Shown piece by piece: positions 63,258-64,000 of a stretch of DNA of 64,000 nucleotides (positions within the stretch are counted from its first letter, which is position 1; each line of letters begins with the position of its first letter). The DNA comes from Caldicellulosiruptor saccharolyticus DSM 8903 (GTDB taxonomy: Bacteria; Bacillota; Thermoanaerobacteria; Caldicellulosiruptorales; Caldicellulosiruptoraceae), in the NCBI RefSeq assembly GCF_000016545.1, contig NC_009437.1, forward strand, positions 1,751,394 through 1,815,393, written 5' to 3'. Below the pieces are notes generated by a model. That model was not told the origin of the DNA, did not search any database, and saw only the letters and a list, made by a program, of their open reading frames with translations. A program made the translations under genes and the position numbers.

Positions 63258-63942
63258 GGCAAAAAACGGTGATAAAAAGGCGCGGCAAGAACTCATTGAA
63301 AACAATCTTGCTCTTGTGTGGAGCATTGTCAAAAAGTTTGTAGTCAAAGGAATTGAAGCTGATGATTTGTTCCAGATAGGATGTATTGGACTTATCAAAG
63401 CTGTTGATAGGTTTGACCTAAGCTTCAATGTCAGATTTTCAACATATGCTGTGCCAATGATAATTGGAGAAATAAAAAGGTATTTACGAGATGATGGTAA
63501 AATAAAGATTTCACGAAAGATAAAGGAAAACCAGAACAAGCTCAAGAGATTTCGCGATGAGTTTTTATTTCAAAACGGCAGAGAGCCCACAATTAGCGAG
63601 ATTTCAGAGGCAACAGGTTTGAGCCAAGATGATATTTTGCTTTGCATAGATGCATCACTTGATGTCACATCTTTAAATGAGGTTATAAACCAAGAAGAAG
63701 GAAAACCTATCACACTTATGGACATCGCAGCTGATGAGGACTACTCAAGCAGACTTTTAGACATAATGGCTTTGAAGGAAGGGTTAAGAAAATTAAAAGG
63801 ACGTGAACGCTACATAATATTTATGCGCTACTTTAAAAACAAAACACAGTCTGAGATTGCAAAAGAACTCAATATATCACAAGTGCATGTTTCGAGGATT
63901 GAAAAAAAAGCCTTGGAAAGGATAAAGAGAGAGTTTCTATGA
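63223..63942 (+). CDS. sigF: Sporulation sigma factor SigF
   Basis: A 239-residue sigma factor: region 2 [43 protein letters not shown] and region 4 [38 protein letters not shown] 63223 follows GAGGGAGTGG. It is the last gene of the operon. Its presence with spoVS and bofA is notable because this lineage is described as non-sporulating. Confidence 0.95.
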   Translation: MSRASQEELISKAKNGDKKARQELIENNLALVWSIVKKFVVKGIEADDLFQIGCIGLIKAVDRFDLSFNVRFSTYAVPMIIGEIKRYLRDDGKIKISRKIKENQNKLKRFRDEFLFQNGREPTISEISEATGLSQDDILLCIDASLDVTSLNEVINQEEGKPITLMDIAADEDYSSRLLDIMALKEGLRKLKGRERYIIFMRYFKNKTQSEIAKELNISQVHVSRIEKKALERIKREFL

Positions 63943-63962
63943 AAATAATAAAATTTCAGTTT

Positions 63963-63999
63963 GACACGCAGTCGGAAAAATGCGTGTCTTTTATTTTTT
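63963..63999 (+). terminator. Rho-independent terminator after sigF
   Basis: An 8-bp perfect stem (63963-63970 with 63981-63988) is followed by TTTTATTTTTTT. Confidence 0.92.
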
Positions 64000-64000
64000 T

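Noticed and set aside
1-64000. CRISPR array, prophage, rRNA genes or replication origin
   Set aside because: No regularly spaced repeats, phage structural genes, rRNA sequence or clustered DnaA boxes were seen on reading both strands.

Overview
The window looks like a chromosome segment of an anaerobic, AT-rich, thermophilic Firmicute, most likely Caldicellulosiruptor or a close relative. This is inferred from gene order, protein character, frequent TTG/GTG starts behind strong Shine-Dalgarno sites, and the anaerobic enzyme set; no database was searched. Almost all genes are on the + strand. The exceptions are a membrane protein, a transposase, a CRP/FNR regulator and a LysR regulator.

Layout. 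1-4.7 kb: DNA repair and sporulation-linked genes (sbcD end, sbcC, ebfC, recR, a YaaL-like gene, bofA). 5-8.1 kb: epimerase, acidic hypotheticals and galU. 8.1-14.1 kb: a FapR-controlled fatty-acid operon (fapR-plsX-fabH-fabD-fabG-acpP-fabF) with a FapR-like operator; fabF carries a one-base frameshift. 14.2-15.9 kb: rnc and a radical SAM gene. 15.9-26 kb: a stretch separating rnc from smc-ftsY, holding pstSCA behind a Pho-box-like repeat, spoVS behind a sigma-H-like promoter, an IS, a decaying methionine transporter (metN nonsense codon, metQ without its lipobox Cys), an ISL3-type transposase remnant and a ruined amidase gene. 26-30.5 kb: smc-ftsY. 30.5-33.8 kb: a CRP/FNR regulator (probably HcpR) divergent from a ferredoxin and hcp, with a perfect palindrome between them. 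34-38.6 kb: DUF2294, a two-gene DUF4914 unit with a PEPCK-like P-loop, purK-purE.

38.8-54 kb is the most distinctive part: a sulfur-assimilation island. A sulfonate/sulfate-type ABC transporter is followed by a ThiS-like carrier with residues beyond its Gly-Gly, an E1-like enzyme, a JAMM protease, a siroheme sulfite reductase, a TusA-like protein, a MetY-type PLP enzyme, AprA/AprB-type APS reductase, and ATP sulfurylase (CysD, and CysN with an unusual C-terminal extension). Together these encode a nearly complete path from sulfate through APS, sulfite and a protein thiocarboxylate to homocysteine. A LysR regulator, a 37-bp dyad, and a second siroheme-protein/DsrE/TatD/DUF2250 group follow.

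54.2-60.7 kb: hemA, a precorrin-2 dehydrogenase-like gene, hemC, a cobA-hemD fusion, hemB and hemL, enough to make siroheme for the neighbouring sulfite reductases. 60.8-64 kb: a LarE-like PP-loop enzyme, a VOC protein, tRNA-Gly, and the spoIIAA-spoIIAB-sigF operon behind a second sigma-H-like promoter. Sporulation-type genes in a lineage described as non-sporulating, several broken genes, and the thiocarboxylate sulfur path are the main points of interest.
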